64,000 nucleotides of DNA from Bin75 sp965200435. Lineage in GTDB: Bacteria; Nitrospirota; Nitrospiria; Nitrospirales; UBA8639. The notes under the pieces are model-generated. The model saw nothing but the letters and a program-made list of their open reading frames with translations. It was not told where the DNA came from and ran no database searches. Position numbers and translations under genes: made by a program. Of this stretch, positions 17,923 to 26,784 are shown piece after piece. Numbering within the stretch: the stretch's first letter is position 1; every line of letters starts with the position of its first letter. The stretch covers positions 558,001-622,000 of the forward strand of contig OZ241337.1 in the NCBI GenBank assembly GCA_965200435.1. Direction: 5' to 3'.

Positions 17923-18693
17923 CTACTCCGTACCCAAAGGCAAGCGTTGCAGGACGCGAACAACCCCTGTTCGCGCCAACTCTTCGGCCGTGACAAATTT
18001 TCCACCTCGTTCAAGGAATCCCTTGAAATCGTGAGTCAGGGGTTTCTGCTCTTCGAAATAATCGCCCATCCACAACACTTTGCCGTCCTGGGCACCAACC
18101 AATCGGATTTCGAACCCCACGGCAGCGGGGTGAGCGGCGAACTTCGGCCCTTCCCGTTCACGATAGACTCGAATCACACCCTCAAGGACCGCATCCACGG
18201 CCAGTTGTTGTCCCAGGAATCGAGCCGTCTCCTGCCGGTCCCGGGCAGGGACAGATCCCTGCCGGCTATCGACGAGCTGTCCGACGGTTTCAGGCGGGAT
18301 GACCTGAATCCGGGGCTTGAGCCGTAACTGGGAATACACCATGTGCTGGATCATGTCGGGGACGGAGTCCGGTACGGAAACCTGTACCGGGCGAGACCGG
18401 ACGGGAACCGATGAACCGCTGGCGTCCCCCAACGATTGCGGAATCTGTGAATGTTCGAGATCTGCCGGAGGCGCCGTCCTGAACGCGAACGAGATTCCCT
18501 GCTCCCTCTTGGCGACACGAAACGGTGCAATCGCGATTTTGGTGATGGCTTGGGAAGCAAGCTGGGGATGCGCTTTAATGGTGACCGTGTCCGGGGCACA
18601 GGCCCCTCCCCCTCCAAGCAGGAAAAGCGTCGCCGACAGCCAACGGATTTGTCGCCTGCGTGCGCCGGTGGTGAGAAAGACGCTCAATGCCAT
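17923..18693 (-). CDS. Predicted outer-membrane lipoprotein inside the histidine operon
   Basis: A 256-residue protein starting at the ATG that overlaps the last codons of hisH. Residues 1-30 are a basic start (TTGARRRQIRW) plus hydrophobic core ending in a lipobox-like GGGGAC, so Cys would be lipidated. The mature part (KIAIAPFRV, VDAVLEGVIRVYREREGP, GFEIRLVGAQDGKVLWMGDY) resembles lipoproteins with a TolB-N-like alpha/beta fold, but I assign no function. It has no evident link to histidine synthesis. Because its start lies inside hisH it is translationally coupled. A longer upstream frame is ruled out because it would run through hisH. Confidence 0.75.
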   Translation of the reverse strand: MALSVFLTTGARRRQIRWLSATLFLLGGGGACAPDTVTIKAHPQLASQAITKIAIAPFRVAKREQGISFAFRTAPPADLEHSQIPQSLGDASGSSVPVRSRPVQVSVPDSVPDMIQHMVYSQLRLKPRIQVIPPETVGQLVDSRQGSVPARDRQETARFLGQQLAVDAVLEGVIRVYREREGPKFAAHPAAVGFEIRLVGAQDGKVLWMGDYFEEQKPLTHDFKGFLERGGKFVTAEELARTGVVRVLQRLPLGTE

Positions 18694-19304
18694 GCCCCGA
18701 AATTCTTGAGCAGTCGAAGCCCGACCGTTTGACTTTTCTCCGGATGAAATTGACAGGCAAAGACCTTTCCCCTGGTCACACTCGACACAAAAGGCACACC
18801 ATATCGTGTTTCGGTACAGACCACTTCCGCTTCGTCGGGTTCCACGTAAAAGGAATGAACAAAATACACGTGGGCTTCCGAATCGAGTCCATCCAATAAC
18901 GGCATCGGCCGCTTGACCTGAATCGTATTCCACCCCATGTGCGGAATCTTCAAGGACGACGCCTGGGCCACCTCCATGGGAAACCGTTTCACTTTTCCCT
19001 TAAAAACATTCAACCCCCGGTGCACGCCGAATTCCTCGCTTTCCGAAAAAAGCACTTGGAGGCCCAGGCAAATACCCAAAAACGGCTTGCCTTGCGCAAT
19101 CGTCCGGCGCAATGGCTCAATCAGACCAAACCGTTCGAGATTGTTCACACAATCGCCGAATGCTCCAACTCCGGGAAGCACGACGTGGGTCGCTCGATCA
19201 ATGACCGCAGGATCTCTCGTGACCACCGCATGATGCCCGACGGTTTCAAATCCTTTCTGGACGCTTCGCAGGTTCCCCATCTCATAATTGATAATAGCAA
19301 TCAT
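18684..19304 (-). CDS. hisH: Imidazole glycerol phosphate synthase glutaminase subunit HisH
   Basis: A 206-residue class I glutamine amidotransferase that supplies ammonia to HisF. It starts MIAIINYEMGNLRSV, with an AGGGGA ribosome site about a dozen bases upstream. An in-frame ATG 39 bases earlier is less likely. The nucleophile Cys79 sits in FLGICLGLQVLF, with the His-Glu pair in FACQFHPEKSQ and the oxyanion region PGVGAFGDC. The order hisB, hisH, lipoprotein gene, hisA, hisF differs from a classical hisHAF run only by the inserted gene. Confidence 0.95.
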   Translation of the reverse strand: MIAIINYEMGNLRSVQKGFETVGHHAVVTRDPAVIDRATHVVLPGVGAFGDCVNNLERFGLIEPLRRTIAQGKPFLGICLGLQVLFSESEEFGVHRGLNVFKGKVKRFPMEVAQASSLKIPHMGWNTIQVKRPMPLLDGLDSEAHVYFVHSFYVEPDEAEVVCTETRYGVPFVSSVTRGKVFACQFHPEKSQTVGLRLLKNFGAWH

Positions 19305-19345
19305 GCTTGCGTCATCCCCTGCGTGCCGGCTGCCAGTGAACATGG

Positions 19346-19951
19346 CTAGGCCAGAACCCCTTTCGTGGACGGAACGCCGACCACCCGCTCATCCTGTCGA
19401 GTCGCCAGGTCCATGGCTTTCGCAAATGCCTTGAAAACGGCTTCAAGCATGTGGTGGGGATTCCGGCCGTATCGAACGTTGACGTGAAGATTCAACCCGC
19501 CCTGATTCGCCAGGGCCTGAAAAAAATCTTCAAACAGGCCGAGATCGAACCCCTTCACCTCGCGATGGGACAGAGTCACGTTATACACCAGAAACGGCCG
19601 GCCGCTCAAATCGACGACCACTTCCGCCAACGTTTCATCAAGCGGGACAATGGCCCATCCAAACCGGCCGATCCCAGCTTTATCGCCCAACGCTTCCCTG
19701 AAGGCGCTCCCCAACACCATGCCGATGTCTTCAACCGTATGGTGATCGTCAATATGGGTATCGCCCTTGGCCTCAAGCACGAGATCGAACAACCCGTGCC
19801 GGGCGAAGGCGTCCAACATGTGATCCACGAACGGAACGGGCGTGGCAATCCGGCGTTGCCCCGTCCCATCCACTCCCAATTCCACGCGAATGACGGTTTC
19901 GGACGTGGACCGATCTACCGCCGCCCGGCGCGGTTTGTTTGAAAAAGTCAT
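19346..19951 (-). CDS. hisB: Imidazoleglycerol-phosphate dehydratase HisB
   Basis: A 201-residue monofunctional dehydratase (histidine step 6), without the phosphatase domain of enterobacterial HisB. Conserved metal-binding motifs are DHMLDAFARHG, DDHHTVEDIG, SHREVKGFDLGLFEDF and NPHHMLEAVFKAFA. A Mn-dependent double-metal centre is known for the family. It overlaps hisD by four bases (ATGA), indicating coupling. Confidence 0.97.
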   Translation of the reverse strand: MTFSNKPRRAAVDRSTSETVIRVELGVDGTGQRRIATPVPFVDHMLDAFARHGLFDLVLEAKGDTHIDDHHTVEDIGMVLGSAFREALGDKAGIGRFGWAIVPLDETLAEVVVDLSGRPFLVYNVTLSHREVKGFDLGLFEDFFQALANQGGLNLHVNVRYGRNPHHMLEAVFKAFAKAMDLATRQDERVVGVPSTKGVLA

Positions 19952-21234
19952 GAGCCCCGACTTTCTATAGAACGGGCATGAGCCTGCAACCCTTCCATGG
20001 CGGCCAACCGCGCAACATAGGGGGTAACGGCTTTCAGTTGTGTCTTGTTATACGCCACGACGTTCGTTCGCTTCACGTAATCATCGAGCGACAGGGCTGA
20101 AAAAAACCGAGCGGAGCCCCCGGTCGGCAGCACGTGATTCGGACCGGCCACGTAATCCGCCACGGCCGGCGGGGTATAGGCCCCCATGAACACCGCACCG
20201 GCATGCCGGATTTTTTTCACGTAGTCGAAGGGTCTGGGCAACAGGATCTCCAGATGTTCAGGGGCAATGGCATTGGCCACGTCAAAGGCTTGATCCAGGT
20301 CCGAGACGACGAACATTTTAGCATACCGAGCGACGGAATACGCGGCAATATGCCGCCGAGTCAGTTTGGGCAACTGAATCCGAATTTCCCGCGCAACTTT
20401 TTTGGCGAAGGCCGCCGAAGTTGTCACCAGATAGACGCGCGCTTCTTCATCGTGTTCGGCTTCACACAGCAGGTCGGCTGCGCAATGGGCGGGATCGGCG
20501 GAGTCATCCGCAATCACCAGCAGTTCGCTCGGTCCGGCGACCATATCGATATCGACGGTTCCGTACACCGCCCGTTTGGCTGCGGCCACGTACATGTTGC
20601 CCGGTCCCACGATTTTATCCGCCCGTGGAATCTGTTTGGTCCCGTACGCCAGCGCCCCGATCGCCTGCACGCCTCCGACCCGGTACACTTCATCCACGCC
20701 GGCGAGGTCTGCCGCGACCAGCAAACAGGGAGCAATGGCCCCCGACGCGGTGGGACTGCACATGACGACCCGCGGCACCCCGGCAACTTTGGCGGGGATC
20801 GCGTTCATCAAAACCGTGGAAGGATACAACGCTTTCCCGCCGGGCACGTACAAGCCCACGACGTCCAGCGGAGCAATGAGTTGCCCGAGCTTCACGCCCT
20901 TCTCCTCACTCAACCACGTCGAGACCCGTTGTTTACGATGAAACGCGCGAATGCGCCGCGCGGCAAATTGCAAGGCTTGCACGTCCATCCGTTGAACGCC
21001 GGCATACGCCTGTCGAATCTCTTTCGAGGACACCCGAAACTTTTTCGGCGACAAGGCCAGACCGTCAAATTTTTTGACGTATCGCGCGACCGCGGCATCG
21101 CCGTTTCGTTCGACGCTTTTCAGAATACGTTTCACGCGAGTTTCGATCTTGGCGTGCTGATGAGCGGCACGATTGCAGACCTCGGCCAACGCCTCGAGAT
21201 AGGTTTTATCTTTTGAAGAAAACAGAGTCATCAC
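19948..21234 (-). CDS. hisD: Histidinol dehydrogenase HisD
   Basis: A 428-residue zinc enzyme performing the last two oxidations, L-histidinol to L-histidine with NAD. Motifs include YVPGGKALYPSTVLMNAIPA, VYRVGGVQAIGALAYGT, DMVAGPSELLVIAD, CEAEHDEEARVYLVT, NAIAPEHLEI and GPNHVLPTGGSARFFSAL. The latter contain the catalytic Glu-His and zinc ligands. The length is normal. It lies four bases after hisG. Confidence 0.97.
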   Translation of the reverse strand: MMTLFSSKDKTYLEALAEVCNRAAHQHAKIETRVKRILKSVERNGDAAVARYVKKFDGLALSPKKFRVSSKEIRQAYAGVQRMDVQALQFAARRIRAFHRKQRVSTWLSEEKGVKLGQLIAPLDVVGLYVPGGKALYPSTVLMNAIPAKVAGVPRVVMCSPTASGAIAPCLLVAADLAGVDEVYRVGGVQAIGALAYGTKQIPRADKIVGPGNMYVAAAKRAVYGTVDIDMVAGPSELLVIADDSADPAHCAADLLCEAEHDEEARVYLVTTSAAFAKKVAREIRIQLPKLTRRHIAAYSVARYAKMFVVSDLDQAFDVANAIAPEHLEILLPRPFDYVKKIRHAGAVFMGAYTPPAVADYVAGPNHVLPTGGSARFFSALSLDDYVKRTNVVAYNKTQLKAVTPYVARLAAMEGLQAHARSIESRGS

Positions 21235-21238
21235 GCCG

Positions 21239-21889
21239 TCAGGCGCAGGCCGTCTTGGGACGACTCTTGCGCAGCCTGTTAATCATCGTGGTAATTGCCT
21301 GATGCTTCATTTTCAAACTGGCGCGATTCACGATCAAACGCGCCGTCGATTCCGCAATCGTTTCCACTTCCTTGAGGTTGTTGGCTTTCAGCGTCTGCCC
21401 GCTCGACACCAGGTCCACGATGCGGTCCGCCAAGCCCACCACCGGAGCCAACTCGATCGACCCGTACAATTTGATGATCTCGACCGGAGTGCCCTGCCGG
21501 TTAAAATGCCATTCCGTGATGTTGGGATACTTCGTGGCTACCCGGAGTTTCGACGATAAGCGAGCACGATCGTCAAGCCCCGCCAAGGCCGCAACGGAGA
21601 TCCGGCACCACCCAATCCGCAGATCCAAGGGTTCATAAACATCCAGTTGCTGCTCCAATAACAAATCTTTCCCGGCCACGCCCACGTCGGCCGCTCCATA
21701 CTCGACGTAGGTGGGAACATCCGTGGGGCGGACGACCAAAAAAGACAGCCCGGACTGCGGCACCTCGAACGCCAGTTTGCGATCGTTGGACGACAATTCC
21801 GGTCCAAGATAGCCCGCCTTCTGAAACAGGGACAGCGTCGGATCCAGGAGTTTCCCCTTTGACAGCGCGACGGTTACCCTGTCACTCAT
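21239..21889 (-). CDS. hisG: ATP phosphoribosyltransferase HisG, short form
   Basis: At 216 residues this is the short HisG, lacking the C-terminal ACT-like regulatory domain. It catalyses the first committed step, PRPP plus ATP. It starts MSDRVTVALSKGKLLDP and contains TDVPTYVEYGAADVGVAGKD, LRVATKYPNIT, KLYGSIELAPVVGLAD and IVDLVSSGQTLKANNL (the PRPP loop region). Short HisG enzymes normally need the HisZ subunit for activity and histidine feedback. No hisZ lies in this window, so it must be elsewhere. The start overlaps the murA stop by eight bases (ATGAGTGA). Longer in-frame extensions would be inside murA. Confidence 0.95.
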   Translation of the reverse strand: MSDRVTVALSKGKLLDPTLSLFQKAGYLGPELSSNDRKLAFEVPQSGLSFLVVRPTDVPTYVEYGAADVGVAGKDLLLEQQLDVYEPLDLRIGWCRISVAALAGLDDRARLSSKLRVATKYPNITEWHFNRQGTPVEIIKLYGSIELAPVVGLADRIVDLVSSGQTLKANNLKEVETIAESTARLIVNRASLKMKHQAITTMINRLRKSRPKTACA

Positions 21890-23144
21890 GACCGGAACCC
21901 TCTTGACGAACCGAAGCGCCCAAGCCTTGCAGTTTATCTTCGATCCGCTCGTATCCCCGTTCCAAGTGATAAATCCTGGAAATTCGTGTCTCACCCTCGG
22001 CCGCCAACCCGGCCAAAAGGAGCGCCGCACTGGCACGCAGATCCGACGCCATGACCTGAGCGCCCGTCAACCGACCTAATCCTTTCACAACTGCGCGGTG
22101 TCCATCAACCGTAATCGCCGCACCCATGCGTCGTAATTCCGGGACGTGCAGAAACCTCCCGGCAAAGACCGATTCGGTCATCACGCTGGCTCCTTCCGCC
22201 AGACACAGCAAGGCCATCATTTGCGCCTGCAAGTCCGTGGGAAATCCCGGGTAGGGAAACGTTTGCACGTCCTGGGACCGTAACCGGGCTCCGGCCTCGA
22301 CGGTGATCGATTGCGCCTTCTCCGACAGGTCCACACCGCATTGCCTGAGTTTGGACGTCACGACTCCCAGATGTTCGGGCCGGCACCGGTCCACTTCGAC
22401 CTGCCCTCCCGTCATCGCACCGGCGATCAAATACGTGCCGGCTTCGATCCTGTCGGGAATCACCTCGTGTGCTGCTCCGTGCAACGCCGGAACCCCTTCG
22501 ATGACAACACGCCCGGATCCGGCCCCTGCAATTCTGGCCCCGCGTTTGACCAAGAAATTCGCCAGATCAACAACTTCCGGCTCCATAGCGGCATTGTTCA
22601 ATACCGTCGTGCCTTTCGCCAGACAGGCGGCCATCAACAAATTTTCGGTTCCGGTGACGGTGGGAATCTCGAAATCGATGCGTTGGCCCTCCAACTTCGG
22701 GGCACTGGCCCGGATATAGCCGTAATCGACGGAGATCGTGGCCCCCAGCTTTCGCAGCCCGTCCAAATGGAGGTCGACCGGCCTGGGGCCGATGGCGCAT
22801 CCCCCCGGAAGAGAAACGACGGCATCCCCGAATCGAGCCAACAACGGACCCAACACCAGGATGGAGGCCCTCATGGTCTTGACCAGATCATACGGAGCCT
22901 CAAGAGATTGGACACCGGTCGCGTCGGCAACCACCTGTCCCTCCTCCTGCTTGACGGAAACGCCGAGCAAGCTGAGAAGCGTCAGCATGGTGTTGACGTC
23001 TCGCACCCGCGGCAGGTTGGAAATCGTGCATTCACCCCCCGCGAGAAGAGTCGCCGCCAGAATGGGGAGTGCCGCATTTTTGGCACCGCCTGCCCTCACG
23101 CGCCCCTCAAGACGTCGCCCTCCCGTTATGACCAAACTGTCCAT
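21882..23144 (-). CDS. murA: UDP-N-acetylglucosamine 1-carboxyvinyltransferase MurA
   Basis: A 420-residue enzyme that transfers enolpyruvate from PEP to UDP-GlcNAc, the first step of peptidoglycan precursor synthesis. It starts MDSLVITGGRRLEGRVRAGG. Lys22 in GGAKNAALP binds substrate. The mobile loop LPGGCAIGPRPVDLH carries Cys116, the fosfomycin-target cysteine, so the enzyme should be fosfomycin sensitive. It lies two bases after prmC and overlaps hisG, linking cell-wall, translation and histidine genes on one transcript. The longer upstream frame lies within prmC and is not used. Confidence 0.97.
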   Translation of the reverse strand: MDSLVITGGRRLEGRVRAGGAKNAALPILAATLLAGGECTISNLPRVRDVNTMLTLLSLLGVSVKQEEGQVVADATGVQSLEAPYDLVKTMRASILVLGPLLARFGDAVVSLPGGCAIGPRPVDLHLDGLRKLGATISVDYGYIRASAPKLEGQRIDFEIPTVTGTENLLMAACLAKGTTVLNNAAMEPEVVDLANFLVKRGARIAGAGSGRVVIEGVPALHGAAHEVIPDRIEAGTYLIAGAMTGGQVEVDRCRPEHLGVVTSKLRQCGVDLSEKAQSITVEAGARLRSQDVQTFPYPGFPTDLQAQMMALLCLAEGASVMTESVFAGRFLHVPELRRMGAAITVDGHRAVVKGLGRLTGAQVMASDLRASAALLLAGLAAEGETRISRIYHLERGYERIEDKLQGLGASVRQEGSGHE

Positions 23145-23146
23145 GG

Positions 23147-24055
23147 CTACCACGCTCGCTCCAAGCAGATCACGCGATCGATACCCGCCTGATCGCGCCG
23201 GATCGTTTTGACGACGAATTCCTGCCTGTCGTTTACCTTTTGCCGGACGTCCCCTGACTGGTTTATTCCCAGTTCCATAACCAGAATCCCTCCGGGGTGC
23301 AACAGGGCCGGGCTCTCCGTAAGCAGGCGATCGTACAACTCCAAGCCGTTCAGTCCGCCATTGAGGGCGGATAGCGGCTCGAACGCCCGGACTTCCGGTG
23401 GAAGGAGATCGAGCTGATCCGCCGGAATATAGGGTGGATTCGAGACAATGACCGAGATCATTCCTGCAAACGCAGGGGAGGCCAGCGGCTCGAGGCACTC
23501 ACCCCGGAAGAACCGTAGGCTCCCGGCCACGCCGTGACGATCCGCGTTTTCCCTGGCCACGTCCAAAGCCGGGACACTGCAATCCGTGGCAAAAACGGTT
23601 GCGTCCGGGCAGTCCAAGGCCAAGGAGACAGCCAGACATCCCGACCCCGTTCCCACGTCCACCATGTGACAGCGACCGGTCGAGAAACGTGAAGCCAAGA
23701 CTTCCTCGACAATCAACTCGGTTTCGGCCCTCGGGATAAACACGTCCGGGTTCACGAGAAAATCCCGGCCTCGAAAGGCCTGGGTACCTACGATATATTG
23801 CAGAGGTTCCCGTAACACCCGGCGGCGAAACAGCGACTCGGTTCGCACCCAATCTTCCGGCTCGACCCTGGCTTGAGGCTCGGAATACACCCTGAGACGC
23901 GAAACCGCCAATCCGGCTTCCAGCAACCAGAACGCTTCATTGTTCGCATTGGTCACCCCGGCGGCCCGAAGGATAGCCACGCCACGTCGATAGGCGGACA
24001 GGAGGGTGGCCGGGTGACGAGTGGAATCATGCTGCAGCGCCGTGTCAGTCTTCAT
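23147..24055 (-). CDS. prmC: Peptide chain release factor N5-glutamine methyltransferase PrmC
   Basis: A 302-residue AdoMet methyltransferase that methylates the Gln of the GGQ motif in release factors. An N-terminal helical domain is followed by YIVGTQAFRGRDFLVNPDVF, the AdoMet motif MVDVGTGSGCLAVSLAL and the signature VSNPPYIPADQL, where NPPY binds the target glutamine amide. It lies two bases after prfA, whose product is its substrate. That pairing is widely conserved. Confidence 0.96.
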   Translation of the reverse strand: MKTDTALQHDSTRHPATLLSAYRRGVAILRAAGVTNANNEAFWLLEAGLAVSRLRVYSEPQARVEPEDWVRTESLFRRRVLREPLQYIVGTQAFRGRDFLVNPDVFIPRAETELIVEEVLASRFSTGRCHMVDVGTGSGCLAVSLALDCPDATVFATDCSVPALDVARENADRHGVAGSLRFFRGECLEPLASPAFAGMISVIVSNPPYIPADQLDLLPPEVRAFEPLSALNGGLNGLELYDRLLTESPALLHPGGILVMELGINQSGDVRQKVNDRQEFVVKTIRRDQAGIDRVICLERAW

Positions 24056-24057
24056 GA

Positions 24058-25176
24058 TCAGGTATTGGACGCGATTTCCGCTCTGTTACTCTCCGGCTCA
24101 CGAGCCTCGTTCAACGCTTTCACCAATTCATCAAGGTTCCCGTCAAGGATCGAGTCCAATTTATGCAAGCTCAGTCCTATCCGGTGATCCGTGACGCGAT
24201 TCTGCGGGTAATTATAGGTGCGGATCTTTTCACTTCGCTCACCCGCCCCGACTTGGGCACGACGATGCTCGGCAATCGAGGCTTCCTGCTTTTCGCGTTC
24301 GGCGTCGCCGATGCGGGTTCGCAGGGTCCGCATGGCTTTTTCCCGGTTCTTGAGTTGCGACCGTTCATCCTGACACGTCACCACCATGCCGGTGGGTATA
24401 TGGGTAATGCGCACGGCCGAGTAAGTGGTATTGACGCTCTGTCCTCCCGCGCCCGAGGAACAGAACGTGTCGATGCGCAGGTCTCTCGGATCGAGATGCA
24501 CCTCGACGTCTTCAACCTCGGACATCACGGCCACGGTCGCCGTGGACGTGTGAATGCGCCCGCTCGCCTCCGTGCTCGGGACTCTCTGCACACGATGCAC
24601 GCCACTCTCATACCGAAAGGCGCCGTACGCCCCTTTGCCCTCGACCAGAAAAACGGCTTCCTTGATCCCACCGATGCCCGTCTCATTGGCATCGATCATC
24701 TGGACGCGCAATCCATGGTGTTCCGCGTAGCGCCTGTACATGCGCAACAATTCACCGGCGAACAACCCGGCCTCTTCACCGCCGGTCCCGGCTCGTATTT
24801 CGACGAACGAGTTTTTGTCATCTTCGACGTTTTGGGGATGCAGAAGTTGCAACGCGTGCGCCTCAACTTGCGCACATTTCTCTTGTAACGTCTCCAATTC
24901 ATCGGCGGCCAACGCCTTGAGTTCCGAATCCAATTGCGGGTCATCGAGCATTCGCGAGGCATTGGCAATTTCGCGCAGAAGACGCCGATAGTCTGCAAAC
25001 AGCAGGCTGACTGCTTCAATGTCGGCGCGCTCTTTATTGCAGGCAATCACCATCGACGGCTGGCTGAGAACCGCCGGGTCAGCCAGGCGATGGGTTAACT
25101 CGTTGTAGCGATGCGCCACGGCTTCCCATTGGGCAAGCCATCCCTCAAACTGGTTCTCTCTCTTGTCGCCGGACAT
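24058..25176 (-). CDS. prfA: Peptide chain release factor 1
   Basis: A 372-residue RF1 that reads UAA and UAG. The GGQ loop is SSGAGGQSVNTTYSAVRIT (about residues 238-256). The tripeptide anticodon region reads RVPSTEASGRIHTSTATVAV, PST fitting the P-x-T of RF1 rather than the SPF of RF2. The C-terminal basic helix RENYPQNR-like part (TYNYPQNRVTDHRIG) is intact. It is the first of the prfA-prmC-murA-his group after rpmE. Confidence 0.97.
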   Translation of the reverse strand: MSGDKRENQFEGWLAQWEAVAHRYNELTHRLADPAVLSQPSMVIACNKERADIEAVSLLFADYRRLLREIANASRMLDDPQLDSELKALAADELETLQEKCAQVEAHALQLLHPQNVEDDKNSFVEIRAGTGGEEAGLFAGELLRMYRRYAEHHGLRVQMIDANETGIGGIKEAVFLVEGKGAYGAFRYESGVHRVQRVPSTEASGRIHTSTATVAVMSEVEDVEVHLDPRDLRIDTFCSSGAGGQSVNTTYSAVRITHIPTGMVVTCQDERSQLKNREKAMRTLRTRIGDAEREKQEASIAEHRRAQVGAGERSEKIRTYNYPQNRVTDHRIGLSLHKLDSILDGNLDELVKALNEAREPESNRAEIASNT

Positions 25177-25251
25177 GGGTCGCCGTTCCCTGTAATTGGA
25201 AGAAAGGATGTGAAAAAATCGAGGAGCGCGGGGTCGCGTCGAGCGGGGAGG

Positions 25252-25461
25252 CTAAGCGTTGGACTTCTTGGCGTACTTTTTCTTAAATCGTGCCACACGT
25301 CCTTCGGTGTCAACGATTTTCTGCGTGCCGGTGAAGAAGGGATGACAGGCAGAACAAATGTCCACCTTCATATCACCCACGGTAGAGCGGGTTTGGAACT
25401 TCATGCCGCACGCACAACTGACCGTCGCCTCGGAATATTCAGGATGAATGCCTGCTTTCAT
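25252..25461 (-). CDS. rpmE: 50S ribosomal protein L31 (zinc-binding form)
   Basis: A 69-residue protein opening MKAGIHPEYSEATVSCACG. Four cysteines at 16, 18, 36 and 39 (CAC...CSAC) form the zinc site of the C+ type of L31, so no zinc-starvation variant is indicated. Motifs TRSTVGDMKVDICSACHPFF and TGTQKIVDTEGRVARF are typical. It lies between rho and prfA, a common neighbourhood. Confidence 0.97.
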   Translation of the reverse strand: MKAGIHPEYSEATVSCACGMKFQTRSTVGDMKVDICSACHPFFTGTQKIVDTEGRVARFKKKYAKKSNA

Positions 25462-25533
25462 GATGCCGATTCCCCCTCACGACTGTTTCAAACTGTATAT
25501 GTACCATGAACAACCGGGTGTTGGCAAAAGAGA

Positions 25534-26784
25534 TTATCGATTCATGGACTGCAGAAAGTCCTGATTATCCTTGGTCTCGGCGATCTTATCCATGAGAAAC
25601 TCCATGGCCTCCATCGTCCCCAGGGGGCTCAACACCTTACGTAACACCCACATTTTATTCAACCGGTCACGATCGACCAGCAACTCTTCTTTGCGGGTAC
25701 CGGATTGACTGATGGCAATGGCCGGAAAGATGCGCTTGTCCGCCAATCGACGATCCAAATGGACTTCCATGTTGCCCGTGCCTTTAAATTCCTCAAAAAT
25801 CACGTCGTCCATGCGACTGCCCGTATCCACCAGCGCCGTGGCCAGAATCGTGAGGCTCCCGCCGTCTTCGATGTTGCGAGCCGAACCGAAAAACCGTTTG
25901 GGCCGTTGCAGCGCGTTGGAATCCAGCCCGCCGGACAACACCTTTCCGCTCGGAGGCGCAATCGTATTGTACGCTCGAGCCAACCGGGTAATACTGTCCA
26001 GCAGGATCACCACGTCGCGTTTATGCTCAACCAATCGCTTCGCCTTTTCCATCACGATCTCGGCCACCTGTGCGTGGCGTTGAGCCGGTTCGTCGAACGT
26101 GGAGCTGATGACCTCGGCGCCTTTGACCTGACGCTGCCAATCCGTGACTTCTTCCGGACGTTCGTCAATGAGTAACGCGATGAGCAGGATCTCCGGATGA
26201 TTGTGCAGAATCGCACGGGCAATAGCCTGAAGCAGCATGGTTTTTCCCGTTCGAGGGGCCGCCACGATGAGCCCGCGTTGGCCCTTCCCGATGGGTGTGG
26301 TCAGTTCCATCACCCGCGTGCAGTATTCCTCCTGATCAAACTCCAGGGAAATACGTTCCTCGGGATAGAGGGGAATCAGGTTGTCGAACAGAATTTTATC
26401 CCGCTGCATTTCCGGTTCGTCATAATTGATTTTTTCAACCTTCAATAAAGCAAAATACCGTTCCCCGCCTTTGGGAGGACGAACCTGGCCGGAGATAATG
26501 TCACCCGTGCGCAGACCAAACCGGCGAATTTGAGAAGGCGAAATATAAATATCATCGGGACCGGGAAAATAGTTCGAATCCGGCGCACGCAAAAAGCCGA
26601 AGCCATCGGAAAGGGTTTCCAGTACCCCTTCTCCAAAAATGACGCCGTTCTTCTCCGCTTGCCCTTGCAAGATGGCAAAAATCAGTTCTTGCTTTCTCAA
26701 ATTCGCGCATCCCTCGATTTTTAATGAACGGGCCAAATCTGCAAGGTCGCCGATGGATTTTTGTTTTAATTCCCCAAGATGCAT
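25534..26784 (-). CDS. rho: Transcription termination factor Rho
   Basis: A 416-residue hexameric RNA-dependent ATPase. The N-terminal helical and cold-shock-like RNA-binding domain includes GVLETLSDGFGFLRAPDSNY and DDIYISPSQIRRFGLRTGD. The ATPase core has Walker A APRTGKTMLLQ (about residues 175-185), Walker B LIALLIDERPEEVTDW, the Q-loop YNTIAPPSGKVLSGG and the R-loop VDTGSRMDD. The length is normal. A structured region lies 117-224 bases upstream, discussed separately. Confidence 0.97.
   Translation of the reverse strand: MHLGELKQKSIGDLADLARSLKIEGCANLRKQELIFAILQGQAEKNGVIFGEGVLETLSDGFGFLRAPDSNYFPGPDDIYISPSQIRRFGLRTGDIISGQVRPPKGGERYFALLKVEKINYDEPEMQRDKILFDNLIPLYPEERISLEFDQEEYCTRVMELTTPIGKGQRGLIVAAPRTGKTMLLQAIARAILHNHPEILLIALLIDERPEEVTDWQRQVKGAEVISSTFDEPAQRHAQVAEIVMEKAKRLVEHKRDVVILLDSITRLARAYNTIAPPSGKVLSGGLDSNALQRPKRFFGSARNIEDGGSLTILATALVDTGSRMDDVIFEEFKGTGNMEVHLDRRLADKRIFPAIAISQSGTRKEELLVDRDRLNKMWVLRKVLSPLGTMEAMEFLMDKIAETKDNQDFLQSMNR

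Noticed and set aside
21890..22036. N-terminal extension of HisG into murA
   Set aside because: It would be read entirely inside murA in another frame. The ATGAGTGA junction gives a normal family start.
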